From IMG/VR virus record IMGVR_UViG_3300023082_000001, positions 1-64,000 of that record: a stretch of 64,000 nt of DNA, one strand, 5' to 3'. Positions 14,247-22,179 of this stretch are shown here, in pieces. The notes beneath the pieces are model-generated. The model made no database searches, was not told where the DNA came from, and was given only the letters and a program-made list of their open reading frames with translations. This stretch comes from a virus. The first letter of the stretch is position 1. The number at the start of each line of letters is the position of its first letter. The position numbers and the translations under genes were made by a program.

Positions 14247-14636
14247 ATGGCTAACAAGACTCCTAACAAAGACACTAGATTTGATGGTCCTAAGTCAAAT
14301 CGTAATACAAAAAATAATAGTAAGGTTCGCATCACTAAGTCCAAACTTCGAGCTACTGCCGAAAAGCTTAGAGAAATCGAGCCTACTGCACTTGAGAATA
14401 TAAAGAAAAGTGTAGAAGGTGATAAGGTTGAGCAACAGCAATTGGATTCTTCCAAGTGGATCGTGTCTAGCATCATTGCGCTAGACCGTGCAGCCTCACA
14501 GGAAGAAGCATCTCTTACTAAGATTCGTCTTGAAGGCAAGCGTGATGAGTCTGAGGAAGATGAAGAAAACGTTGCAGAGATTGTAAAGCTTGTGCCTAGG
14601 TTGAAGCTTACGTTTGATGAGCCTGAAGAAAAATAA
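14247..14636 (+). CDS. Charged helical protein, 129 aa
   Basis: Not recognised with confidence. The N-terminal 35 residues are basic and Asn/Lys-rich, the middle is a long amphipathic helix (KLRATAEKLREIEPTALEN), and the C terminus is strongly acidic (DESEEDEENVAE). Size, charge pattern and position upstream of the virion genes recall small terminase subunits, but there is no diagnostic motif and large terminase is 6 kb away. Confidence 0.7.
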   Translation: MANKTPNKDTRFDGPKSNRNTKNNSKVRITKSKLRATAEKLREIEPTALENIKKSVEGDKVEQQQLDSSKWIVSSIIALDRAASQEEASLTKIRLEGKRDESEEDEENVAEIVKLVPRLKLTFDEPEEK

Positions 14637-14654
14637 TAATAAAAGGAAACAACA

Positions 14655-14819
14655 ATGAACCTCATTCTAATCCTATTGATTTTACTTCTCCTACTCCCAG
14701 CTTTGGGTGTGTACACAGTTGCCGTAAGTTTTGGATTGGTAATCAAGATCCTTTTGGTTATTCTCATTGTTGGCCTGATTTTGAATGTGCTTGGTGGCAA
14801 TCGAAACTTTTGGTTTTAA
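14655..14819 (+). CDS. Small two-helix membrane protein, 54 aa
   Basis: ATG at 14655 with AAAGGA ahead; product begins MNLILILLILLLLLPALGV and has a second hydrophobic stretch (VIKILLVILIVGLIL) before a short polar tail GGNRNFWF. The pattern resembles the small DUF3309-type membrane proteins. Role unknown. It follows the charged protein by 18 bases. Confidence 0.65.
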   Translation: MNLILILLILLLLLPALGVYTVAVSFGLVIKILLVILIVGLILNVLGGNRNFWF

Positions 14820-14822
14820 ACA

Positions 14823-14846
14823 AATAGTTTTTAAATTTAAACTATT
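14823..14846 (+). other. A+T-rich hairpin after the small membrane gene
   Basis: AATAGTTT (14823-14830) pairs with AAACTATT (14839-14846), starting 4 bases after the stop codon. There is no clear U-tract after it, so it may be a weak terminator or an RNA-stabilising structure. Confidence 0.35.
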
Positions 14847-14936
14847 CAAATTACTCTTGATGATAGAGAGATATAAGAATAGGAAATGAATCAAGATTGT
14901 CTGGTAATACCACAATAATTAAAAAACGGATGCACT

Positions 14937-16220
14937 ATGACACCAGATGAGAAGTACACAATAATTTCAAGGGTTGGTCCAGCTGCTGCTGCCCTATCTG
15001 GTGTCTACGGAGACGATCAGCTCGATACATATAAGCTAACCAAGAATCTTTTTGGTAGATTTAAAACTGTAGCACCTTCAACAGATCCTATTACCTTCAA
15101 TATGATGACAGAAGTTGAAACTGACTTTATGTCTGTACGTATTGCTATTCCAAACCTGCATACAAGTGCTGTGGCAGGCGTTAAGGTTAGCGTCTCTGTC
15201 TCATCTGAAAACTTTGTAGAAGACTTTGCAACAAAGGTTGATTCTGTTAATGGAAGCCCTTGGATTGATGCAACGTTCAAAGGAGCTACTTCAGTGAGTC
15301 TTCCTGTAGCCCTAGGAACGGATCGTCCATCTTGGACTTACACCGACATTATCCCTGTTCAAAGTGTCCCCACTACAAGCACAACACGTACAAAACCTTT
15401 TCTTATGGTGAGGATTGAATATCCTGCCAATAGCACTCTGACATGTCCTTACAATGATATCTATTTTTGGCGCACTATTGGTGTTCATCCAACATTGCGT
15501 GTAGCTCAACAAAATGTTCTTGGTGTCACCACTAAAAGTTCGTTCACACAATTTATCACAAGTGATACAAATGTAGTTGTTCCAGCATTCGAATACAATA
15601 CATCTGTACTAGGTAAGCAAGTTGTAATGTGTGGGGATAGCACTGTTGCAGGACAAGGAAGTCAAGTTAGAGACTTTGGGGCTGTCCAACGTGCTTGTGT
15701 CAAAATGAGCAGCAAATCATCTCCTATTGAATACTTCAATACAGCCAAGCTTGGATTAGGTCCAGCCGAGTATTCTAAAGGATTGATAGACGTTATCACT
15801 GAAGTGGCACCAACAGATGTTTTCTATTCCCCATATTCTGTAAATGATACTGACACAGGTGGATTGTCTGCCTTACAAGTTGGCAGAGTTTATGGATATC
15901 TTGGCTACGTTAACTCCAATATTGATGCACACAAAACTAATCTGTTTTTGCTGGAAGGATTGCCCTGTAATCCAACATTCAGAGATACAGGTGCTGGGGA
16001 TAGCAAACGGCGAGATATCAACGTAGCAATTAGTAAGTATAAGTTTGCAACTGTTGTTAAAGATTATGCCAAGGTGGTTAGTGGCAATATTGATGCAGAT
16101 GGACAAACCCTAATCAAAGATGGATATGATTCAGGAGATGGGGTCCATCTCACCGATGCAGGCTATGATTCCTTAAGTGATCAGATTACACCTTACTTTA
16201 AGCCTTATAACGTGGCTTAA
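14937..16220 (+). CDS. SGNH-hydrolase virion-type protein
   Basis: 427 aa. Block I of SGNH/GDSL esterases is visible as VMCGDSTVAGQGS with Ser235, and block V as DGVHLTDAGY with Asp401 and His404 near the C terminus. The first 190 residues are beta-rich with no known motif and may form an attachment or jelly-roll domain. In phages such domains sit on tail spikes and remove O-acetyl groups from surface polysaccharide. Neighbouring fibre gene at 16904 supports a host-surface role. A host-envelope esterase that is not part of the virion is the alternative. Confidence 0.75.
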   Translation: MTPDEKYTIISRVGPAAAALSGVYGDDQLDTYKLTKNLFGRFKTVAPSTDPITFNMMTEVETDFMSVRIAIPNLHTSAVAGVKVSVSVSSENFVEDFATKVDSVNGSPWIDATFKGATSVSLPVALGTDRPSWTYTDIIPVQSVPTTSTTRTKPFLMVRIEYPANSTLTCPYNDIYFWRTIGVHPTLRVAQQNVLGVTTKSSFTQFITSDTNVVVPAFEYNTSVLGKQVVMCGDSTVAGQGSQVRDFGAVQRACVKMSSKSSPIEYFNTAKLGLGPAEYSKGLIDVITEVAPTDVFYSPYSVNDTDTGGLSALQVGRVYGYLGYVNSNIDAHKTNLFLLEGLPCNPTFRDTGAGDSKRRDINVAISKYKFATVVKDYAKVVSGNIDADGQTLIKDGYDSGDGVHLTDAGYDSLSDQITPYFKPYNVA

Positions 16221-16601
16221 TATGTGAGTGGAAAGAATCAAGTAGTGATGCTTGGTATCGAACTGCCTAGTTCGTTTGCTCGACTCATTCTGGCGGATGA
16301 GGTTGTAAAATAAATGACTGATGGAAAGACATCGTTGTGGAGAAGCTGAGTAAATCTTGTACTCAGAGAGCTGTCAGGTCAGGTTAAGATTGTGGACGCT
16401 GGCACAACTATTCACGTAAGTACACTACGGACACAGTGATGTGTCTCCTCCTAACGTTATAGCCCAACGTGTGTACTAGGGCTAACTAATTAGATTTTAC
16501 ACAGGCTAGGCTGTCCTTTAAAAGCCGTCGCAGTCTGTACGGCTATATAAATCCTAGCAAGACACCTAAAAAATAAATATTAAAATCAAAGGGTGTTTGT
16601 A
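16221..16601 (+). other. Structured gene-free region
   Basis: About 380 bases with no credible gene on either strand. Hairpins seen: CGAACT-GCCT-AGTTCG near 16257, CTGAGT/ACTCAG near 16345-16367, TAGCCC/GGGCTA near 16460-16484, and a nested pair GCTAGG/CCTAGC enclosing AGCCGT/ACGGCT near 16503-16558. It contains copy 2 of the 19-base repeat and resembles the region after tRNA-Asn. It could be a structured leader for the 16602 gene or a non-coding RNA. Confidence 0.5.
16315..16333 (+). repeat. 19-base exact repeat, copy 2
   Basis: Identical to 13986-14004 over TGACTGATGGAAAGACATC. The upstream 60-70 bases show patchy similarity to the first copy. Confidence 0.7.
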
Positions 16602-16892
16602 ATGGCGGATTCGCTAAATGATGTTTTCTTGACAACCAATACTTGGGTAGATTTGTATAATCTTACGGGTATTGCACCGGGAACATCTTTGATCGTAAAC
16701 AACAAATCTTCTGCTACAGTTTTTCTATTGGTGCGTCCAAGTCAACCCGTAGGAACATCTAATGATGGTTGGCCCCTTCGGGCTGGTAATCTGGATGGTA
16801 ATTGGACTGTTGTTGAAAAAGTGCCAGCTTCAAGTAGAGTTTGGGCAAAAGGATCAACAGGTGGTCGTCTCTTTGTAGAAACTTACGAATAG
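16602..16892 (+). CDS. Small beta-rich protein, 96 aa
   Basis: Not recognised by family. Beta-rich composition with a pattern of virion decorating or fibre-accessory proteins (GIAPGTSLIVNNKSSATVFL, RLFVETYE). The ATG at 16602 has AAAGGG upstream; the GTG 3 codons earlier is less likely. It is 11 bases upstream of the tail fibre gene, so it is probably a fibre-associated structural protein. Confidence 0.65.
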   Translation: MADSLNDVFLTTNTWVDLYNLTGIAPGTSLIVNNKSSATVFLLVRPSQPVGTSNDGWPLRAGNLDGNWTVVEKVPASSRVWAKGSTGGRLFVETYE

Positions 16893-16903
16893 GAGATTAG
16901 ACT

Positions 16904-19138
16904 ATGTTTATTCCAAACAGAAATAAAACTACAGTTATTGAAGGTGAAGGCAATGACCTCTCAATGTGGCCGATTGATCAGTTGCCCTACAAAGCAGCCG
17001 ATGGGACTATCCAAGGTAGTGGCGTAAGAGTTCTGAGTTCCGGCACTCTTTTAGCCCCTGTAGGGTTTGCCGTAGAATCAGGTAGTGTGGACTTTGGTGA
17101 TGTAATTAGGCTTTCTGAGTCTGCTGGATTTCTTGCCTTTGAAAACTTAGTTGATAATATTAAGTATCAATTGGTTGATTACGCAACACCGAGAGACTCA
17201 GCCTCATCTAAACCTTACTATTTTTATCTCAAGGCTGCTGAAAGACGTGCTGATGCGCAGCCTAATGGTAGCATCACAATCTCGACTAATCCGCTCACTT
17301 TTGACTATACAACTCAATTCACAGCCCGTACAAATGCTTTGGTGTTCACAGCAACAGGCCCAATGACCAATGTGCGCCTTAGAATTACGGATAAGAAGAG
17401 TGGGGTAGCAATCAAGTATTTCCCCTCTAAATCTTCTTGGGTCACGGGAGAGAAAGGGACAACATTTGATGTTGGTGAAAACGTAATTGATTTCCAAGAT
17501 ACTGCCGTAATCTTTCAAGCTGGTACAGATATTGTTTTTGATATTCAAGCTGATCAAATGTATCTTGCTGGCAATAACGGCGTACCTAAGTTTTCAGGAA
17601 TCATTCAAGAAGGTATTTTCATTGGAGTAGCAGATGAAAATGATCTGGGTACACTTAGGGAGCAAGTGGAAGCTATAGGCGATGGTTTTTCTGGTAAATA
17701 CACTGATTTAACTGATGTTCCAGCTACGTTCGCACCATCACCACACACGCACCAGATTACAGAAGTAGAAGGTTTAGAGGCTCAATTAACCACAGTAAAT
17801 ACTGATATTAATTATCTGAAATCCCAAGCATCCAGTTTGGCTTCGGTGGCTTCAACAGGCAGTTATACAGACCTCATCAACAAGCCCTCTATACCAACAG
17901 CTACTAATCAACTAGATAACAATAGTGGTTTTATTACGATAGAGCATACGCATCCCATTTCAGATGTCGTTGGTTTACAAAATGCCCTTGATTCAAAGCT
18001 TGCAAGTAATGCGAATATTTCAGCAACTCATGTAACAGGTTTATCAAACGTAGCTTTGACGGGATCATACACAGACCTTAGCAATAAGCCAGTTTTCCCA
18101 AGCAAGATAAGTGATTTTGAAAATGATTCGGCTTACATTACTTTAGCACAAGTACCATCAGTTTCAATTAGCTGGGCTGACATTCAGAACAAACCCTTAA
18201 CCTTTGCGCCTTCTACACATAGTCACCCTATTAGTGATATTGCAAATCTTCAAGCAACCCTTGACGGCAAGCGTAATTCATTAGATCCAATTGCATACTC
18301 AAGTTTGACAGGGCTGCCTAGTCTGTTTTCAGGTGCTTATAATGACTTGACTGGCAAGCCAACACTGTTTAGTGGCTCTTATAGTGATTTGATTAATAAG
18401 CCCATCTATGCAACCGTTGCATCCACTGGTAGCTACACGGATCTTACGAACAAACCTGTAATTCCTACTGTAAACTATCCGGTAACGTCTGTTGCGGGGA
18501 GAACAGGAGCAATTACCCTTTCTGCTACAGATATTAGTGGCTTAAGTAGTGTTGCAACATCTGGGGCATACTCAAGTCTCACTGGCTTGCCAACTATCCC
18601 GGCAGGACAGGTTAACAGCGATTGGGCAGCAACAAGTGGTCTTAGTCAGATTCTGAACAAGCCTGCATTGTTCTCAGGTTCTTGGAATGACCTAACAAAT
18701 AAACCGACAACGTTTACACCATCAGCCCACACTCATCCAATCAGCGATATTACTAACCTTCAGTCAACTTTGGATACAAAGATTACAGCTGCAACATTGC
18801 CTATTACAAGGCGTGTTAACAACACAATCGTTGACAGAACAAAAGTTAAATATTACACAGTGGTAAGTGACAGCACATCGTCTGTTTGGACTGTAACAAC
18901 AGGCACAGACTTTACAGAAATTCTTGATGTTCAAGTGCAACCTGTGAGTACAGCTAACACAGTGGGTGGTATTAGGCAAGCAAGCCTTAATGCTTACACA
19001 ACAACAAGTACCAGCCTCACCGGCGTCACCTACGGTAACTCTGTATTGACAACAGTTCTAATCGGTGTTGGTGCCAATACTTTAAGTCTTCTGCCGAGCA
19101 CTACAGTTAGGGTTCGTGTTGAGGGTGTTGGATCGTAG
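16904..19138 (+). CDS. Tail fibre with repeated SYTDLxNKP units
   Basis: 744 aa. From about residue 265 it carries many copies of the fibre repeat TGSYTDLTNKPxxP alternating with HxHPISDIxxLQxxLDxK units, well known from phage long and side fibres. The HTH/HSH motifs may bind metal along the shaft. The first 250 residues are unlike this and probably form the virion-attachment part; the last 130 (from TRRVNNTIVDRTK) form a distinct tip. Start ATG has AGGAG at good spacing. It lies with the SGNH protein upstream of the packaging genes instead of with the other fibres at 40-43 kb. Confidence 0.85.
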   Translation: MFIPNRNKTTVIEGEGNDLSMWPIDQLPYKAADGTIQGSGVRVLSSGTLLAPVGFAVESGSVDFGDVIRLSESAGFLAFENLVDNIKYQLVDYATPRDSASSKPYYFYLKAAERRADAQPNGSITISTNPLTFDYTTQFTARTNALVFTATGPMTNVRLRITDKKSGVAIKYFPSKSSWVTGEKGTTFDVGENVIDFQDTAVIFQAGTDIVFDIQADQMYLAGNNGVPKFSGIIQEGIFIGVADENDLGTLREQVEAIGDGFSGKYTDLTDVPATFAPSPHTHQITEVEGLEAQLTTVNTDINYLKSQASSLASVASTGSYTDLINKPSIPTATNQLDNNSGFITIEHTHPISDVVGLQNALDSKLASNANISATHVTGLSNVALTGSYTDLSNKPVFPSKISDFENDSAYITLAQVPSVSISWADIQNKPLTFAPSTHSHPISDIANLQATLDGKRNSLDPIAYSSLTGLPSLFSGAYNDLTGKPTLFSGSYSDLINKPIYATVASTGSYTDLTNKPVIPTVNYPVTSVAGRTGAITLSATDISGLSSVATSGAYSSLTGLPTIPAGQVNSDWAATSGLSQILNKPALFSGSWNDLTNKPTTFTPSAHTHPISDITNLQSTLDTKITAATLPITRRVNNTIVDRTKVKYYTVVSDSTSSVWTVTTGTDFTEILDVQVQPVSTANTVGGIRQASLNAYTTTSTSLTGVTYGNSVLTTVLIGVGANTLSLLPSTTVRVRVEGVGS

Positions 19139-19148
19139 TAGATTAACA

Positions 19149-19174
19149 AAATTGCCTTGAAATATAGGCAATTT
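19149..19174 (+). terminator. Hairpin after the tail fibre gene
   Basis: AAATTGCCT (19149-19157) pairs perfectly with AGGCAATTT (19166-19174), an 8-base loop, then TCAATTAGTTTATT. The U-tract is imperfect, so termination may be partial. A new promoter follows at 19206. Confidence 0.5.
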
Positions 19175-19205
19175 CAATTAGTTTATTAAAGTTGATAAAT
19201 ATTAG

Positions 19206-19234
19206 TTGACAGAATTGACTTATCTTAGTACAAT
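19206..19234 (+). promoter_or_regulatory. Strong sigma70-type promoter of the packaging/virion region
   Basis: TTGACA (19206-19211) and TACAAT (19229-19234) are 17 bases apart, 38 bases upstream of the 19273 start. It follows a hairpin terminator, so it probably opens the morphogenesis transcript. Confidence 0.75.
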
Positions 19235-19272
19235 TCCCTTATCAGCTCAGAAAACAAAGAGAGAAAAGAATT

Positions 19273-19665
19273 ATGGCAAAGCAAATTGTTAACCTTACTT
19301 TTGGAAGTCCTGTAGACTTCGTTAACAAAGTATTGGAAATGGGTAAGCAAGGCTACACTCTTCATGAGAACACCTACCCGCGATTGAAAGGGTTCCCTAT
19401 TACAGCAAGTCTGGTGATTGAGACAGACAAGACTGTAAAACAAGAGCCGGGTGTGCAGACTATTCCAGTTCCTTTGGGTGAACAGGTGTACACTAAGGAA
19501 GAATTGGAAGCGATGCCAATTGAAGAGATGCGTCCTATCGTAGCTTCTCGTGGCGTAAAAGGTCGCGATAAAGTTAAGATGATCAAGCAATATTTGGCTG
19601 CTGTTGAAAGTGGCAAAGATAATGATGAGCAAGAATCTGAAGAAGAAAGTTCGGAAGATAAGTAA
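19273..19665 (+). CDS. Hypothetical protein with SAP/HeH-like C-terminal motif, 130 aa
   Basis: Not recognised over its full length. Residues about 75-112 (YTKEELEAMPIEEMRPIVASRGVKGR) match the helix-extended-loop-helix pattern of SAP, LEM or Rho N-terminal DNA-binding motifs, followed by an acidic tail (NDEQESEEESSEDK). As the last phage gene before terminase large subunit, apart from a homing endonuclease, it could be a packaging factor, but that is inference. Confidence 0.65.
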   Translation: MAKQIVNLTFGSPVDFVNKVLEMGKQGYTLHENTYPRLKGFPITASLVIETDKTVKQEPGVQTIPVPLGEQVYTKEELEAMPIEEMRPIVASRGVKGRDKVKMIKQYLAAVESGKDNDEQESEEESSEDK

Positions 19666-19671
19666 GTACAA

Positions 19672-19727
19672 TGAGAGCGAACGGATGGCCATCCCCGCTA
19701 ACTGCCAACTCAGTTAGCTAGCTCTCA
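19672..19727 (+). other. Possible three-way-junction RNA element
   Basis: An outer stem TGAGAGC (19672-19678) with GCTCTCA (19721-19727) encloses two inner stems: the palindrome GGATGGCCATCC (19683-19694) and GCTAACTG-CCAACT-CAGTTAG C (19697-19718). All pair perfectly. It lies between the 130-aa gene and the HNH gene and could affect expression, processing or be a mobile-gene target remnant. Confidence 0.5.
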
Positions 19728-19757
19728 CCTATTTAATCTAGTTGGAGATATTGAGTT

Positions 19758-20720
19758 TTGAATTACGAAAAGATTTACAACGCACTTGTAGAAAAAGCTA
19801 AAGTTCGTGGGTTAGATAAAAGTAAGGACTCTGGCTATTATGAGATTCACCACATTCTTCCGAGATGTTTGGGAGGGTCTGACCATAAAAGTAACCTAGT
19901 GATGTTTACGGGAAGGGAACATTTTATTTCACATATGTTGTTGTGGAAGATGTACCCTAGAAATTCTGATCTTATGCACGCAGCATGGATGATGAGCCAT
20001 ACTCGTAAAGGTTATAAAGTTAATTCAACGACTTATGAAGCTCTCAGTATTGACCACTCTATTTGGCTTTCTGAAAGAATGGGAGGGATAAACAGCCCTC
20101 AATTCAAGGACTTGACAGGTCAGCGAAATGGTAAACTAGTTGTACTTGAACATGTAGGCTGGAAACTGCTTAATAATGGGTTCAGTACATCTACTTGGCT
20201 ATGCCAATGTGACTGTGGAAATTTCAGAACTCTCCAATCTAAAGAAGTTAGCCTTTCTTGTAAATCATCTTATAAGTCTTGCGGTTGTCTTACTGCTGAA
20301 GTCTCCTCATTGAGGGTTGGTGATAAGAATGCTTTCTACGGAAGGACTCATTCAGAAGAATCAAAGGCTAAGATGGCTGAAAAGAAATTTGGGCGTTCAC
20401 CTTCTAACAAAGGTGTAAAAGGAACTCCAGAGAAAAGTCAAAGAATTAAAGATAGTTTGTCAAAAATTAAAAGATTTTCTTGGTTGCACCCCTCTATTAC
20501 ATCAGACCCAGTAAAGACTGAGATGTGGAAGATGGCAATGTTTTATTACGACCTTTATCTTACTAATACAATTTTGACAAAAGCAAAGTTCACAACACTT
20601 TACAATAAACTCTATTGTGATGATATACCTTCATCGGCTCTCTATATTATGCACGATAAATTCTCTGGCGGTTGGGTTCCTTTAGAAGACAGCGAGTGGG
20701 TTAAATTTTCTAAAGGATGA
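19758..20720 (+). CDS. HNH homing endonuclease
   Basis: 320 aa. N-terminal HNH motif: EIHHILPRCLGGSD then SNLVMFTGREHFISHMLL, the usual phage homing-endonuclease form with His-His and the second His of the REHFI-x-H segment. A zinc ribbon (CQCDCGNFR, CGCL) is in the middle. NUMOD3-type DNA-binding repeats follow (HSEESKAKMAEKKFG, PEKSQRIKDSLSK). The start is a TTG with GGAG upstream, in the context TTTTGAATTA, shared with the GIY-YIG-like gene at 34225. It sits immediately upstream of terminase large subunit, with 4 bases between, a typical intergenic insertion. Confidence 0.85.
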   Translation: MNYEKIYNALVEKAKVRGLDKSKDSGYYEIHHILPRCLGGSDHKSNLVMFTGREHFISHMLLWKMYPRNSDLMHAAWMMSHTRKGYKVNSTTYEALSIDHSIWLSERMGGINSPQFKDLTGQRNGKLVVLEHVGWKLLNNGFSTSTWLCQCDCGNFRTLQSKEVSLSCKSSYKSCGCLTAEVSSLRVGDKNAFYGRTHSEESKAKMAEKKFGRSPSNKGVKGTPEKSQRIKDSLSKIKRFSWLHPSITSDPVKTEMWKMAMFYYDLYLTNTILTKAKFTTLYNKLYCDDIPSSALYIMHDKFSGGWVPLEDSEWVKFSKG

Positions 20721-20724
20721 ATTA

Positions 20725-22170
20725 ATGAAAGATAAAAAATTACCGGGTCCAATTTCAGAACGTCAGCGAATGTATGTCACTGCTGATGTGGATGTGACCC
20801 TATATGGTGGTGCGGCTGGATCTGGAAAAAGTGAAATTGGCGTAATTGATTTTCTCAAGTATACCGACATCCCTAATTTTATCGGTGTTATGACTCGAAG
20901 AAACACCCCCCAGTTGACCGGGCCCGGTGGTTTGCTAACTAAGTGCAAAAGGATATTTGCTCAAGCTTACGATCCTGATGAATATACATGGCGTGCTAAA
21001 GATGGTAAGTTTGTCTTTCATAAATCTGGTGCGGAAATATATTTAAAACACTTTGAAAATGATCAGAGTGATGTGTCTTGGCAAGGTAGTGAAGCAAATC
21101 TTTTCTACGTAGATGAGGGAACACAGTTCACTCAGCACATGATTCAGTACATCATGTCTCGTATGCGTAATCCTTCGTGTCCTGAAGTAAAGCCTCATAT
21201 GAAAATTACCTGTAACCCTCACAATTCACATTTTTTGAGGAAATGGGTAGAGCCTTATTTGCAAGAGGACGGCACACCAGATAGGAATAAAGACGGAGTA
21301 GTTAGATACTTCTCATTCCAAGATGGTGATTTTGTGTGGGCTGATACAAAACAAGAGCTAGTTAGAGATTATGGCATTCCAGAAGAAGATGCTCTCTCTT
21401 TTACATTCATTAGTGCAACAGTTGATGATAACCCAATCGTTAAGCGCATAAATCCAAAATACGTCGCATGGCTTAAAGGTCTCAAGGGTGTAGAAAAAAG
21501 TAGACTTTTACTCGGAAATTGGTTTGTAAAAGAAAGTTCTGTTGGGTATTGGTCAGAGAAATGGGTAACTCCTGTAAGGCTACATGAACAACAAATAGTG
21601 TCATATTGTAGAGCTTGGGATATTGCAGGCTCTCTTCCCGCAGATGATACACCAAATCCTGACTGGACAGCTGGTGTGTTGATGGCAAAAACAAAAGGTG
21701 GTCGTTACATCATTTGTGATGTTGTCAGATTTAGAGCACGTTATGGTGAAGTTATTAGGCGTATTATTGAGACAGCTGGTGAAGATCCAGAAAACACACA
21801 GATTATACTGCCTCAAGAGCCCGGCCAAGCTGGTAAAGCAGCTGGTCAGATGATGATTAAAGATTTACTTGGTGAAGGATTTTACGCACGTATGCGACCT
21901 TCTAACAAAAGCAAAGTTATTAGGTTTTCTTCTTTCGCAGCAGCTTGCGAAGCGGGGCTTGTAGACTACGTGGAAGGCGCTTGGAACGAAGCTTACTTTG
22001 ACGAATTGGAGCGTTTTGATGGAACCCGCGCTGTAAAGGATGATCAAGTGGACGCCTCATCGGACAGCTTCATAACCTTAGCTCAAAAACTTCTAGTCCC
22101 AAACATCCTCTCCGGTCTTCAATCATTCGGCTTTGAACAAACAAGAAACCCCCTTAACAACATCCGATAA
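20725..22170 (+). CDS. terL: Terminase large subunit
   Basis: 481 aa ATPase-nuclease that packages DNA into the prohead. Walker A is LYGGAAGSGKSEIG at about residues 27-40; Walker B is NLFYVDEGTQF with Asp130-Glu131; TCNPH near 170 is the coupling motif. The C-terminal RNase H-fold nuclease starts at YCRAWDIAGS (first catalytic Asp near 300) and ends with DDQVDASSDSF (last catalytic Asp). The length is usual. It is followed after 9 bases by the portal gene. Confidence 0.93.
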   Translation: MKDKKLPGPISERQRMYVTADVDVTLYGGAAGSGKSEIGVIDFLKYTDIPNFIGVMTRRNTPQLTGPGGLLTKCKRIFAQAYDPDEYTWRAKDGKFVFHKSGAEIYLKHFENDQSDVSWQGSEANLFYVDEGTQFTQHMIQYIMSRMRNPSCPEVKPHMKITCNPHNSHFLRKWVEPYLQEDGTPDRNKDGVVRYFSFQDGDFVWADTKQELVRDYGIPEEDALSFTFISATVDDNPIVKRINPKYVAWLKGLKGVEKSRLLLGNWFVKESSVGYWSEKWVTPVRLHEQQIVSYCRAWDIAGSLPADDTPNPDWTAGVLMAKTKGGRYIICDVVRFRARYGEVIRRIIETAGEDPENTQIILPQEPGQAGKAAGQMMIKDLLGEGFYARMRPSNKSKVIRFSSFAAACEAGLVDYVEGAWNEAYFDELERFDGTRAVKDDQVDASSDSFITLAQKLLVPNILSGLQSFGFEQTRNPLNNIR

Positions 22171-22179
22171 GGAGCCATA

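Noticed and set aside
14213-14800. 195-codon minus-strand ORF opposite the charged protein
   Set aside because: Serine/arginine-rich shadow of low-complexity plus-strand coding; overlaps two plus-strand genes with good ribosome-binding sequences.
17690-18780. Regular repeats that could suggest a CRISPR array
   Set aside because: They are in-frame protein repeats (SYTDLxNKP, HxHPISDI) of a tail fibre and vary at synonymous sites.
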